Positions 53,497 through 62,884 of a stretch of 64,000 nucleotides of DNA are shown piece after piece; within the stretch, counting starts at the first letter, position 1, and the number at the start of each line of letters is the position of its first letter. A model generated the notes under the pieces. It was not told the DNA's origin and made no database searches. It worked only from the letters and a program-made list of their open reading frames with translations. Both the position numbers and the translations under genes were made by a program. Source of the stretch: Phycisphaerae bacterium (GTDB lineage: Bacteria; Chloroflexota; Anaerolineae; 4572-78; J111); the NCBI GenBank assembly GCA_028285035.1, contig JANQQF010000120.1, forward strand, positions 62,001 through 126,000, given 5' to 3'.

Positions 53497-56379
53497 TTAC
53501 TTCTCTGTCAAAGTTTCTACAAGACCCTCCCAATCATGTTCTGGTAGATCAATATCCTGGGAAAGTTTTTCTAATCGATCTAGATAAATTTGAGCTGATT
53601 TATCTGTTGGGTCTTGACTTAAAACGCGTTGAAATGCCTCGCCTGCTTTCTCAAACATTTGGGCATAGTAATACCCCCACCCTTCCTCAAAGTCGGATAG
53701 GGTTTGTTGTTTTAGATTTATTTGCTTGGGGGAATCACCATCAAAGATGCCATAGAGCGAAATGGGTTGAATTCGACCGCGTACTTTCACGCGATCAATA
53801 ATGCGATGATTATACTTATTAGGGTTGGCCAAGCGTCGTAGGGTATCACCACTAATGATGATGTTCATCCCATATCGTTTGGTCAAGCTTTCGATGCGGG
53901 CGGCCGTATTTACGGCGTCAGAAATTACTGTCCCTTCCATGCGTTCGGCCTCACCAATGGTTCCTAACATCAACTTACCGGTGTGAATCCCAATCCCAAC
54001 TTCAATGGGGACTTGCCCTCGTTTTTTGCGGCGTGCGTTGTGAAAGGCCAATTGTCGTCGAATGGCGATGGCAGCCTGAACAGCATCATCGGCCCTTTCC
54101 GGGAAAACCGCCATAATCGCATCACCAATGTATTTGTCAATAAAACCATTTGACTTGCGAATGATTGGCCCAACTTCGCTTTGCAAATCATTGACAAAAT
54201 CAAAGCTCTCTTTGGGTGACATCTTTTCGGTTAGAGAGGTGAAGGAACGAATATCGGTGAATAGAATCGTCATCTCCCCTTCGACTTGATCCCCTAATTT
54301 AACGTCAACAATACTTTCTTTGCCTAAGAAGTGTAAAATTTCGTGAGGAACAAATCGGGCATATGAGGTACTGACCTTGGCCAATCTCAGATGAGTTTGG
54401 ATACGGGCTAGTAGCTCGTTTTTGGAGAAAGGCTTGGGTAAGTAGTCGTTTGCACCTGCCTCAAATCCTGCAATCAAATCATCGACCTGATTTTTTGCGG
54501 TTAACATGACAACAGGCAGCTCGGTGGCTTCATATTGCTCCCGAATTTTCTGACACACTTCATAGCCAGACATCTTCGGCATCATGACATCAAGTAAGAC
54601 CAAATCAGGCTTGACATTACGAATAATATCCAATGCTTCAGGTCCGTTGACTGCCTGCAGCACAATATAGTTTTGTAACGAAAGTTGGTTGACCAAAACC
54701 TGTCGGTTAACAGCTTCGTCATCTACAATTAAGATTGTAAAACTATTCCCTTCTCGGATCGGTCTGAGGGAGGTGACCACTTGAATATCATTATTGGAGC
54801 GAACCTTCGCCACCTCTTGGCTCCCATTGGGCTGGTTTAAGGTCAATTGACGTAACGCTTTGGGGCTGACAGGGAGGGAAAAGGTAAAACTCGAGCCTTT
54901 ACCTTCTTTAGACTGGACTCGTATGTTACCCCCATGTAGTTCAACCAATTGCTTAGTAATCGATAAGCCTAATCCAGTCCCGCCATATTTTCTTTCGGTT
55001 GATGCATCAACTTGCTCAAAAGATTTGAAAATATCTTCCAGCTTGTGATCTGGAATTCCGATACCTGTATCGGTAACCGTAATTTCAACCATGCCATTTA
55101 ACTCTTTAGCTGAAACGGTGATTTTCCCCTTTTCGGTGAATTTGGCTGCATTTCCTACCAAATTATGCATAATCTGCTGCAGCCGATTTTTATCACCAGC
55201 GACAGGGGGAATCTCATCGCTGATTTGATTATTGAGGGTGACCACCCGCTCATTAAGTAATGGATGTGATAGGACAAGCACAATATCAGTTACAACTTTC
55301 ATGTCAACTGCGGTAATGTCCAACTCTAAGTCATAATGTTTAAGTTTTGAGAAATCTAGAATGTCGTTGACCAAATTGGCCAGTCGACGGCCACTAGATA
55401 CGATCATACTAAGACTGTGACGCATCTCAGGATTAATATTTCCTGTTGCCCCGTCTAAAATTGACTCAGTTAACCCAATAATACCATTTAGAGGAGTTCT
55501 TAGTTCGTGTGAGGTGTTGGCCAGAAACTCGTCCTTAAATTTATCCAATTGCTCCAGCGCAGAGTTCTTTTCAGCAAGCATTCGAGTTTCTTTAAGTTTG
55601 TCCTCATACATCAACGCGTTTTCGATGGCAGGAGCGGTTTGTAAGGCTAAAGTCGTAATAAGCTTAAGATCAGCCGCCGTGTAAGTGACTGTTTCCTCAC
55701 TTCCCACAAAAATAACCCCAATCACCCTTTGTTTTGTTTTTAAGGGGGCGCAGACTAATGACTTTAAATTGTGTTTGACATCATCAAATCGGATATCGGC
55801 TGAAATATCATTGACGATCTCAGCTTTACCTTCTTCTGCAACTATGCCAATGATGCCTTGCCCAACATTCAACCGAGTATGAGGCCAGTCACCAAATTTA
55901 GCGATTGTTTCTAAGGCGTGGGTAGGCTCGTCAAGAAGCATCACCCCACCTGTACTTCCATCAATTAAACGATGAGTTTCTTCAATAGCTAATTCGGCAA
56001 CAGAATTGAGTTTTAATGTGGTGGCTAGCTTTTCGGAGAGATTATAGAGTAAGTTGATCTCACGATAACGATCAAGTACCTCACTGGCAAGCGTCTTCTT
56101 CTCGGCCTCTTTATCTGCCAAATAGATCACTAAATTCGCTAGTGCCTCCGTCTGGTCACTTTGCCCAATAATCCAACCTAAGGTTTCTCCTTCAAAAATA
56201 ATGGGTAGTTTTTGGGCAGCTTCAAGAGGGACCGCCTCATCAGGTAACGTACCAACTAATAAGCGATCCTCAGTATCGATAATAGCAATCGGAGTCTCAA
56301 TTGTTTGGATGAAACTATTGAGAACAGCCGTTGCTTCTTTTTTCTTGCCAAAAATTCTTTTTAGACTAATACGAGCCAT
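53497..56379 (-). CDS. CyaC-like hybrid: GAF - histidine kinase - REC - class III adenylate cyclase
   Basis: 960 aa from ATG 56379 (GAAAGG upstream; the earlier ATG 56424 has no SD). Order: small N-terminal domain, GAF (about 120-260), HisKA with FLANTSHELRTPLNGI, HATPase with DTGIGIPD and GTGLGLS, REC with ILIVDDE and LVLLDVMMPKMSG, then cyclase: metal Asp in FTDIRSFTSL and GDAIMAVF, purine-side Lys in DKYIGDA, transition-state Asn/Arg in VNTAARIE with Thr in the base-selecting position (SDAVN preceded by GTVI), the class IIIb pattern of bicarbonate-responsive CyaC enzymes. A C-terminal ~70-aa helical tail follows. No TM. Predicted to make cAMP under control of phosphorelay and a GAF ligand. 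Confidence 0.9.
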   Translation of the reverse strand: MARISLKRIFGKKKEATAVLNSFIQTIETPIAIIDTEDRLLVGTLPDEAVPLEAAQKLPIIFEGETLGWIIGQSDQTEALANLVIYLADKEAEKKTLASEVLDRYREINLLYNLSEKLATTLKLNSVAELAIEETHRLIDGSTGGVMLLDEPTHALETIAKFGDWPHTRLNVGQGIIGIVAEEGKAEIVNDISADIRFDDVKHNLKSLVCAPLKTKQRVIGVIFVGSEETVTYTAADLKLITTLALQTAPAIENALMYEDKLKETRMLAEKNSALEQLDKFKDEFLANTSHELRTPLNGIIGLTESILDGATGNINPEMRHSLSMIVSSGRRLANLVNDILDFSKLKHYDLELDITAVDMKVVTDIVLVLSHPLLNERVVTLNNQISDEIPPVAGDKNRLQQIMHNLVGNAAKFTEKGKITVSAKELNGMVEITVTDTGIGIPDHKLEDIFKSFEQVDASTERKYGGTGLGLSITKQLVELHGGNIRVQSKEGKGSSFTFSLPVSPKALRQLTLNQPNGSQEVAKVRSNNDIQVVTSLRPIREGNSFTILIVDDEAVNRQVLVNQLSLQNYIVLQAVNGPEALDIIRNVKPDLVLLDVMMPKMSGYEVCQKIREQYEATELPVVMLTAKNQVDDLIAGFEAGANDYLPKPFSKNELLARIQTHLRLAKVSTSYARFVPHEILHFLGKESIVDVKLGDQVEGEMTILFTDIRSFTSLTEKMSPKESFDFVNDLQSEVGPIIRKSNGFIDKYIGDAIMAVFPERADDAVQAAIAIRRQLAFHNARRKKRGQVPIEVGIGIHTGKLMLGTIGEAERMEGTVISDAVNTAARIESLTKRYGMNIIISGDTLRRLANPNKYNHRIIDRVKVRGRIQPISLYGIFDGDSPKQINLKQQTLSDFEEGWGYYYAQMFEKAGEAFQRVLSQDPTDKSAQIYLDRLEKLSQDIDLPEHDWEGLVETLTEK

Positions 56380-56479
56380 ATTCTGGCTACCTTTCGCCCC
56401 ATCTGGATTACCGATGGGCCCCATCTGTTTTGCTGATGGCGTCTAATTTGGGGTGTTCGCCTGAAATACTGATCTTCGT

Positions 56480-56857
56480 CTACAGACCTAAAACCATCTC
56501 AGCCTTTTCCAGTAACTCGTCTGGGTCAAAGGGTTTGGTCATATAAGTGTTGGCTCCGACATCTTCACCCTTTTGCTTATCAAACTCCTGCCCTTTAGCG
56601 GTTAACATAATGATATAAACTTGATCTAGGCCTAAATCTTTTTTGACCTGCTGGCATACGTCAAATCCGTTGATCTTTGGCATCATAACATCCAGAAAGA
56701 CCAGTTCTGGCTGTTCGGCCTGAATGACATCTAATGCCTCTTGCCCATTCGTTGCCGTTAGTAAAGACACACCTTCATCCTCTAAATCTTCCAGGGCTTG
56801 TTCGATTAACAACCGGATATGATCTTCATCATCGACGATTAAAATTTTTTGTTCCAT
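56480..56857 (-). CDS. Stand-alone response regulator (REC only)
   Basis: 125 aa from ATG 56857 with AGAGGTG upstream. One receiver domain: ILIVDDEDH, acceptor Asp in LVFLDVMMPKINGF, TAKGQ and MTKPFDPDELL. No output domain, as in CheY/Spo0F-type relay proteins. It sits between a hybrid kinase and the kinase-cyclase on one transcript, so it may shuttle phosphate between them. Confidence 0.9.
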   Translation of the reverse strand: MEQKILIVDDEDHIRLLIEQALEDLEDEGVSLLTATNGQEALDVIQAEQPELVFLDVMMPKINGFDVCQQVKKDLGLDQVYIIMLTAKGQEFDKQKGEDVGANTYMTKPFDPDELLEKAEMVLGL

Positions 56858-56912
56858 AATTAACAACACCTCTTAATCTTTTTGGCGGTCTCAACCATAT
56901 GCACTTATGATC

Positions 56913-59171
56913 TCAACCAGCCTGATGCGTTGGAACTGGTGTAACTTGATCCTCAAAGAAGAACAACAAAACATTTTCCAACGCTTTTTCAAATCGAACT
57001 GCTTTTATTATCTCTTGGTGATGTTCCAAGCGTGATGCATTGAGAATAATCATGTCCGGTTGAGTTGTTTTAGCCTTTTCAAGTAAATCTTGTGGATTTG
57101 AGGCTCCGGTTACATTGTAGCCCTGTGAATGCAGGACTTCTAACATAGCCCGTAAGGCTTCGGCATCTTCGTCTACAACCAACACTTTCTTTTTGGCATT
57201 CCCTTGGGCGAGAAGTAGATCAATTTCCTTGAGCAGGCTCTCTGAGTCAATTGGCTTTTTCAAGTATCGATCTACTCCAAGCCGGAAGCCCCTGGCTTTG
57301 TCTTGAACGATTGACAGCATGATGATTGGAATACTCTCGGTAAGCGGGTCATTTTTGATAACCGCCGCGACATCAAAACCACCAATTTCAGGCATCATAA
57401 CATCTAATGTAATCAAATCTGGGCGAATATTTTTCGCTTGCGCGATTGCTTCGACCCCATCTTTCGCCTCTTGAACCGCATATCCCTTTGCTTCCAGTTC
57501 CTGTCGTAGCAATTCACGAATATGAGGCTCATCGTCAACCACCAAAATTGTTTGCTGACCAGTGGCTGCACTCGGCTGGGGCGTTATCCCATGAGCTTCA
57601 AGCTGTTTGACCAGGGTGCCTATATCCATTGAACGGTCCCAAGCTTCAGCCATTTTGTTTCTCGACTCATTGGCGGGGAGGGTAAACCCAAAAGTGCTCC
57701 CTTTTCCAAACTCACTTTCAACCCAAATGCGACCGCCATGAAACTCGATGATTTGTTTACAAATGGGCAACCCTAACCCTGTTCCCTGAGGTTTATCTGT
57801 TAAGGTGTCGCCTACCTGCTTAAAGCGCTCGAAGACTTTAGGCTGGTCTTCTTCATTGATCCCAATACCAGTATCAATGACTCTGACCTCGACCTGCGCA
57901 TTCTGCCATTTTGCCACGCAGGTCACCCCGCCTTCATCGGTGAATTTCACCCCATTGGAGATCAGATTAATCATCACTTGAACCAAACGATCATAGTCAC
58001 CTGATACCTCGGGTAGATCTGGTTCAATATCAAGATGTAGCTCTATTTCAGCCTGTTCAAATAGTGATGTTGTCGCCGCTGCGGCTCGGTTGATGACTTC
58101 ACGCATTGAAATTGATTGGATATTCCATTCAACCTTTCCTGCTTCCATTTTTGCAATGTCAAGGACATCATTGATTAATGACGTTAACCGTTCACCCTCT
58201 GCCACAATAATCTTCAGGTTGTTGTTAACCTGTTTTATCGCACGTTCGGTTTTTTTATCTTCAATCTGAACCGCTGGAAAAATATTTTCATCCAGCTTTT
58301 TCTTGCTCAGTTTGGCAAAACCTAACACTGATGTTAACGGTGTTCGCAACTCGTGTGATACGGTTGAAATAAAATCTGTTTTCATTCGGTCCACTTCTTT
58401 TTCAACCGTGATGTCACGAACCAATAGAACTGAGCCGAAGGCCGTATCATCAATTTCAACGGCATTGCCCGCCTCATAGGTCTTTCGCACGATAGCTGTA
58501 GCCGCAGCTTTGCCAACGCCATCATTAACCAATTTAATCTCAGCCTCAAAGATATCGTCCGGGGCCAGCTTTGTCTGCTCGATTAGCTGAATGACATCAG
58601 GACTAAAGACTTCCTCACATGTTTTTCCAATCAAACTTGTGTCTTTCAACTCAAAAATCTCTAATAAAGCTGGATTGACCAAGGTGATTTTATTGTCTGT
58701 ATTGGTAACCAGGAGGCCATCGACCAAGTTATCAATAATGGCCCGTAAATGATTAAGGGTCCATTCCAGTTGACCAAATGCACCACTTAAATCGCCCGCC
58801 ATACTGTTCATAAATTCGGCCAAAATTCCAATTTCATCCTCAGAGTCGATATCGATTGTGGTGTTCAGATTGCCTTCACCGATAGCAATAGACGCATCTC
58901 TTAGCTGAATAAGCGGAATGATAATTGCTGTAACCGTGAAGTAACCAATCGCCACAGCAATTAAAAGGGCTGTTATAACTAATGTGGCCGTGAATAGAGT
59001 TGGGGATAGGCTGAAGGCATAAGCGCCAACGAAGCCAACCAAACCAATGACAGCAGCAAACCCAATAAATAATCGCCGCTTTACACTCAATTTCTTTTTG
59101 ATCAATGACGTTAGCCTACTCTTTTGCGTAAACAAAAACGCCCTTGATCCAGAGATATTTTTGTTCATCAT
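56913..59171 (-). CDS. Membrane hybrid histidine kinase (HAMP-PAS-HisKA-HATPase-REC-REC)
   Basis: 752 aa. Two adjacent TM helices (about 34-52 and 60-84) with almost no periplasmic loop, HAMP (RDASIAIGEGNLNTTIDI), PAS (AIIDNLVDGLLVTNTDNKITL), HisKA with FISTVSHELRTPLTSVLG, HATPase with NLISNGVKFTDEGG, DTGIGIN and GTGLGLP. First REC intact (ILVVDDEPH, LITLDVMMPEIGGF, KKPIDSESLL). Second REC keeps VLVVDEDAE but has Asn711 (IILNASRL) where the phospho-Asp should be, and lacks the usual T/S and KP, so it is a pseudo-receiver. First gene of the phosphorelay operon, GAGGT before ATG. Confidence 0.9.
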   Translation of the reverse strand: MMNKNISGSRAFLFTQKSRLTSLIKKKLSVKRRLFIGFAAVIGLVGFVGAYAFSLSPTLFTATLVITALLIAVAIGYFTVTAIIIPLIQLRDASIAIGEGNLNTTIDIDSEDEIGILAEFMNSMAGDLSGAFGQLEWTLNHLRAIIDNLVDGLLVTNTDNKITLVNPALLEIFELKDTSLIGKTCEEVFSPDVIQLIEQTKLAPDDIFEAEIKLVNDGVGKAAATAIVRKTYEAGNAVEIDDTAFGSVLLVRDITVEKEVDRMKTDFISTVSHELRTPLTSVLGFAKLSKKKLDENIFPAVQIEDKKTERAIKQVNNNLKIIVAEGERLTSLINDVLDIAKMEAGKVEWNIQSISMREVINRAAAATTSLFEQAEIELHLDIEPDLPEVSGDYDRLVQVMINLISNGVKFTDEGGVTCVAKWQNAQVEVRVIDTGIGINEEDQPKVFERFKQVGDTLTDKPQGTGLGLPICKQIIEFHGGRIWVESEFGKGSTFGFTLPANESRNKMAEAWDRSMDIGTLVKQLEAHGITPQPSAATGQQTILVVDDEPHIRELLRQELEAKGYAVQEAKDGVEAIAQAKNIRPDLITLDVMMPEIGGFDVAAVIKNDPLTESIPIIMLSIVQDKARGFRLGVDRYLKKPIDSESLLKEIDLLLAQGNAKKKVLVVDEDAEALRAMLEVLHSQGYNVTGASNPQDLLEKAKTTQPDMIILNASRLEHHQEIIKAVRFEKALENVLLFFFEDQVTPVPTHQAG

Positions 59172-59512
59172 AAAATTACCTCACAGTTGGATAAGGGCGT
59201 TGATAGCAACATTTTTTGACATAAAATGATACCTAACACAATTGATTACCTAATCTTTTTAAGGAGCAGTGTCAATAATAAAACTGGTTATTGACAAAAA
59301 AGGTTCCTGGACCCGGTTTAGTTAAGCTGGTTTCGTGCAATACTGACTTATTTTACAAAAGCCTTAAGGTAAATACAACAGAGAAATAGTCCTAATCACC
59401 TTTATAGTATAGGGTGACCAACCCTAATCACCGCGTTTGGCCAGCTTGCTCTGTGCTTGATGAAGTTGTCAATTTCGATGAATTATTTGATATCAGAAAT
59501 TGAGTAATAGAG
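59172..59512. other. Intergenic region upstream of kinase operon and small membrane protein
   Basis: 341 bases, AT-rich, no supported gene. Contains hairpin AGGGT-GACCA-ACCCT (59411-59425), a direct repeat CCTAATCACC (about 59391 and 59422) and TATAGTAT (59403-59410), which could be a -10 for the plus-strand gene at 59513. Divergent promoters for both neighbours must lie here. Confidence 0.4.
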
Positions 59513-60001
59513 GTGATAAATTGGTTCAAACACACTTTCAATGGCACAATAGCCCTCATATCTACTTGGTGTTTATCAATGATTGTGACAATCCTCCGAT
59601 ATGGGGCAACCATTATCCTGCAATTCATTGTCAGCTACCTGCTGACCTTTTTCGGGGTGTATGTTTTAGCCGGTATGATTCTTAATGCGATTTATGCCGA
59701 TCTTGCAGATGACCCCTTTATTGTTACATTTTTGGGCCTTCCCTTTGAACTGGTTTTGATGACGCTGACCTTTAGTTTGGGTGTGTGGTTTGTAGGGTGG
59801 CTATTTAATCCGGCTCGTGAACATTTAGGACGACAAGGCCCTTGGCTTCACTTTTTTGTAACGTGGGTGACGAGTTTTGTTGGGCTGCTGCTTCAGCAAA
59901 TACTTTTCCCTGATATGATTGGCCTCTCCGTCCCACTTTTTCCATTTGTTGGGGCTTGGCTGGGCTATTATGGTTGGCTCATTTATCGAACAATTCGTTA
60001 G
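59513..60001 (+). CDS. Small four-TM hypothetical membrane protein
   Basis: 162 aa, unrecognised. About four hydrophobic helices: TIALISTWCLSMIVTI to YGATIILQFIVSYLLTFFGV, LPFELVLMTLTFSLGVWFV, WLHFFVTWVTSFVGLLL and FPFVGAWLGYYGWLIY. GTG at 59513 gives the longest frame; ATG at 59579 is an alternative but would cut the first helix. Precedes the YbaK-like gene by 50 bases on the same strand. Confidence 0.55.
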   Translation: MINWFKHTFNGTIALISTWCLSMIVTILRYGATIILQFIVSYLLTFFGVYVLAGMILNAIYADLADDPFIVTFLGLPFELVLMTLTFSLGVWFVGWLFNPAREHLGRQGPWLHFFVTWVTSFVGLLLQQILFPDMIGLSVPLFPFVGAWLGYYGWLIYRTIR

Positions 60002-60051
60002 CCTGCTCAGCCTGAGACAGCTTAACTTTAAATTTAAATTTGGAGATGGTT

Positions 60052-60534
60052 ATGGAATTAACACCTTTAACCAGTGTGGATTTACAACGGTTTATCGATG
60101 AAAACCAAGTTGAAGCCACTATTTTGAAAATGGCTGAACATACCCCAACGGTGCCAGATGCAGCCCGAGCTTTGGGCGTTGAGCCAGAACAGATTATTAA
60201 ATCGCTGATTTTTGTCATCAAGGGCGAACCCCTGCTTATAATCAACAATGGAATAGCTAAGGTTGACCAACGTAGTATTGCAACTCATCTTGAAATTGGT
60301 CGGAAACACGTAAAATTTGCTAGACCAGAGCAAGCCCTTGAATTCGCAGGATATATTGTCGGTAGTATGCCCCCCTTTGGTCATCGGCAGACCTTGCGTA
60401 CATTAATTGATCCAGCCATTTTAGAACTCGAATGGATTTATGGTGGGGGGGGTGACCTTGATGCGATGATGCGACTAACATCAGCTGAATTGATGCGAGT
60501 TATTAAGGCTGAGGTCGTTCAGGTATCTGAATAA
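60052..60534 (+). CDS. YbaK/ProX-type aminoacyl-tRNA deacylase domain protein
   Basis: 160 aa from ATG 60052 (GGAG 6 bases upstream at 60042-60045). Hydrolyses mischarged tRNA in trans. Motifs of the editing fold: TPTVPDAARALGVEPEQIIKSLIF, the catalytic-lysine segment just before, KVDQRSIATHL, GYIVGSMPPFGH and the C-terminal YGGGGDLDAMMRLT. Such proteins deacylate Cys-tRNAPro, Ala-tRNAPro or similar; subtype not resolved. Upstream of the SDR operon by 23 bases and probably co-transcribed. Confidence 0.85.
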   Translation: MELTPLTSVDLQRFIDENQVEATILKMAEHTPTVPDAARALGVEPEQIIKSLIFVIKGEPLLIINNGIAKVDQRSIATHLEIGRKHVKFARPEQALEFAGYIVGSMPPFGHRQTLRTLIDPAILELEWIYGGGGDLDAMMRLTSAELMRVIKAEVVQVSE

Positions 60535-60557
60535 AATTTCTCAAGGAAGAGGCGGAT

Positions 60558-61340
60558 ATGTCCACACAGAAAAAGATTCAACCTTTATTTAATTTGGATA
60601 ACAAAGTGGCTTTGGTGACAGGGGCGAGTAAAGGTATCGGTGAGATGATTGCCCGTGGTTTGGCGGAGTTTGGGGCTCAGGTCGTGGTCAGCAGCCGAAA
60701 ACAAGAGGCCGTTGATGCAGTCGCGGCGGCATTTCAATCGGATGGTCTGGAGGCCACGGCTGTGGCTGCGAATATGGGCTATATTGATCAGGCCCAGGCG
60801 CTCGTTGATAAAACGGTTGAAATTTACGGTGGTGTGGACATCATTGTTAACAACGCGGCAGCCAATCCGGTATTTGGGCCAATTCAAAAAAGTGATGAGC
60901 GAGCCTTTGATAAAATTATCGATGTTAATCTCCAAGGCCCGTTTGAATTGTGTAAACGAGCCTACCCCACTATGAAGGAACGTGGGGGCGGTTCAATTAT
61001 TAATATCAGCTCGATTGGTGGGATCAAACCTGAACGGTTTATCGGCCTCTACAGTGTCAGTAAAGCTGCCCTAATTAGCCTGACTCAAGCGATGGCTCAA
61101 GATTGGGGTGTAGACAATATTCGTGCCAATGCGATTTGCCCTGGCTTGATCAAGACTAAATTTAGCGAGGCCCTATGGAATAACGAGCAGATTGTTGATC
61201 GTTTTATGGAGCATATTCCTTTGAAACGGATTGGTGAAGTTGAAGATATTGCCGGGCTGGCTGTATTCTTAGCCTCCGATGCCTCGGCTTACTGTACAGG
61301 GGGGGTGTATATGGTTGATGGTGGCTATATTGTTATGTAA
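60558..61340 (+). CDS. Short-chain dehydrogenase/reductase (SDR) 1
   Basis: 260 aa classical SDR: TGASKGIG nucleotide motif, NNAA, catalytic Ser in INISSIGG, Tyr/Lys in YSVSKAA, and the PG-motif region CPGLIKTKF. Arg after the glycine motif strand (VVSSRK) favours NADP(H). Likely a 3-oxoacyl or hydroxyacyl reductase by neighbours. SD AAGGAAGAGG before ATG. First of a four-gene run with histidine phosphatase, SDR 2 and hydratase. Confidence 0.9.
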   Translation: MSTQKKIQPLFNLDNKVALVTGASKGIGEMIARGLAEFGAQVVVSSRKQEAVDAVAAAFQSDGLEATAVAANMGYIDQAQALVDKTVEIYGGVDIIVNNAAANPVFGPIQKSDERAFDKIIDVNLQGPFELCKRAYPTMKERGGGSIINISSIGGIKPERFIGLYSVSKAALISLTQAMAQDWGVDNIRANAICPGLIKTKFSEALWNNEQIVDRFMEHIPLKRIGEVEDIAGLAVFLASDASAYCTGGVYMVDGGYIVM

Positions 61341-61383
61341 CAAAGTAACAAGTAACAAAGGTTAGGAGCGAGCAAAGTATAAA

Positions 61384-62097
61384 ATGAGCATTTTGTATCT
61401 GGTGCGTCACGGACAGGCTTCATTTGGGAGCACAAATTACGATCAGCTATCTTCATTAGGGGAAGAGCAGGGCCGAGTGTTGGGTGAATATTGGACGACA
61501 CTGGGGGTACACGTGGATCAGGTTTACATTGGACCACGTAAAAGACACGCTCAAACACAAGCGGCAGTTGCTGCCGTCTATCATGAAAAAGGGCTACCTT
61601 GGCCCGAGCCAGAGTTGATACCAGAATTTGATGAGCATCAGGGGTTCCAGGTAATGCAGCATATGTTGCCGACATTGACCGAACAAGATCCCGAGTTGCA
61701 AGTGCTGGCCGCCCAGGCTGAAGCCGCAGGCTCATCAGATATTAGGCCTCGCCTTAAAATATTACGTCACGTCTTTCGGTTGTGGATGCGTCGAGAATTT
61801 GAGGTAGATGGGTTTGAAGACTGGACCACCTTTCGAGCCAGAGTGCGAGAGGGACTGCAGTTGGTTAAGCCAACCTTGTCCCAAGACAAACAGGTCGCTG
61901 TTTTCACGTCCACTGGCCCCGTGGCGATTGGGGCGGCTGAGGTGTTGAGATTGAATGATGAGACCGCCTTGGAATTAAGCTGGCCCGTGCGGAATGGCAG
62001 TTTTAGCGAGTTTCGCTTGTTTGGCGATGAACTGCGAATGAATACTTACAATGCGACCTCTCACTTCCCCCGAGAGGCATTGTTAACTTATGTTTAG
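61384..62097 (+). CDS. Histidine phosphatase superfamily protein (PGAM-like)
   Basis: 237 aa. Catalytic RHG motif in LYLVRHGQASFG (His9) and GPRKRHAQTQAAV; the second catalytic His is expected in FTSTGPVAIGAA, where the canonical S-H-G is replaced by S-T-G, which would weaken catalysis or indicate a divergent acid site. Phosphatase/mutase substrate unknown. Placed between two SDR genes with gaps of 43 and 12 bases, so co-transcribed with lipid-type enzymes. Confidence 0.85.
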   Translation: MSILYLVRHGQASFGSTNYDQLSSLGEEQGRVLGEYWTTLGVHVDQVYIGPRKRHAQTQAAVAAVYHEKGLPWPEPELIPEFDEHQGFQVMQHMLPTLTEQDPELQVLAAQAEAAGSSDIRPRLKILRHVFRLWMRREFEVDGFEDWTTFRARVREGLQLVKPTLSQDKQVAVFTSTGPVAIGAAEVLRLNDETALELSWPVRNGSFSEFRLFGDELRMNTYNATSHFPREALLTYV

Positions 62098-62109
62098 AGG
62101 ATTGATGTT

Positions 62110-62868
62110 ATGAATCAATTTGTCGGTAAAGTTGTTCTAATTACAGGAGCGGGTTCTGGTATTGGTCGGGCAACTGCTATTGCTTTTGCCGAAAATGGCG
62201 CCCGAGTGGTTGTATCTGATGTCAATGAAGCCGGGGGAAATAAAACGGTCGCTCACATCAAGGATCAGTCTGGTGAAGCAATCTTTGTGCAAACGGATGT
62301 GACACAGGCCGATCAGGTCGCGAATTTGATTGAAACTACAATCAATCAATACAGTCGATTGGATGTAGCGGTGAACAACGCGGGTATTGGCGGGGTTCGG
62401 GCCCGAACGGCCAACTACCCAGAGGATGTTTGGCAGCAGGTCATTGATGTGAATTTGACCGGGGTTTGGACCTGTATGAAATATGAGTTGCCACAGATGT
62501 TGAAGCAAGGGGGTGGGTCCATCGTCAATTTGGCTTCGGTAGCAGGTTTGGTCGGATTCCCTGGTCACGCTGCATATGCTGCCACCAAACACGCCGTCAT
62601 CGGCTTAACAAAAACGGCGGCTTTAGAGTATGTTCGCAAGCGAATTCGGGTTAATGCCGTTTGCCCTGCCTTCACTGAGACTCCAATGGTAGAAGAAATG
62701 ATGGAGACAACCCCTGCTTTTGAAGAAAAGCTTGTTTCCGCAATTCCGGCCCGACGGTTGGGTAAACCTGAGGAAATTGCTGCCGCTATTTTATATCTCT
62801 GCTCCGAGCAGGCAGGCTTTATCACGGGGCACGCTTTAACGCTAGATGGTGGGCTTGTGGCCGGATAA
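62110..62868 (+). CDS. Short-chain dehydrogenase/reductase (SDR) 2
   Basis: 252 aa classical SDR: TGAGSGIGRATA, Asp after strand 2 (VVVSDVNEAG) favouring NAD+, NNAGIGG, catalytic Ser in NLASVAG, YAATKHA (Tyr/Lys) and CPAFTETPM. Probably a 3-hydroxyacyl-CoA or alcohol dehydrogenase. The hydratase-2 gene starts 16 bases after its stop. Confidence 0.9.
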   Translation: MNQFVGKVVLITGAGSGIGRATAIAFAENGARVVVSDVNEAGGNKTVAHIKDQSGEAIFVQTDVTQADQVANLIETTINQYSRLDVAVNNAGIGGVRARTANYPEDVWQQVIDVNLTGVWTCMKYELPQMLKQGGGSIVNLASVAGLVGFPGHAAYAATKHAVIGLTKTAALEYVRKRIRVNAVCPAFTETPMVEEMMETTPAFEEKLVSAIPARRLGKPEEIAAAILYLCSEQAGFITGHALTLDGGLVAG

Positions 62869-62884
62869 TAATCAAGGATGTCAG

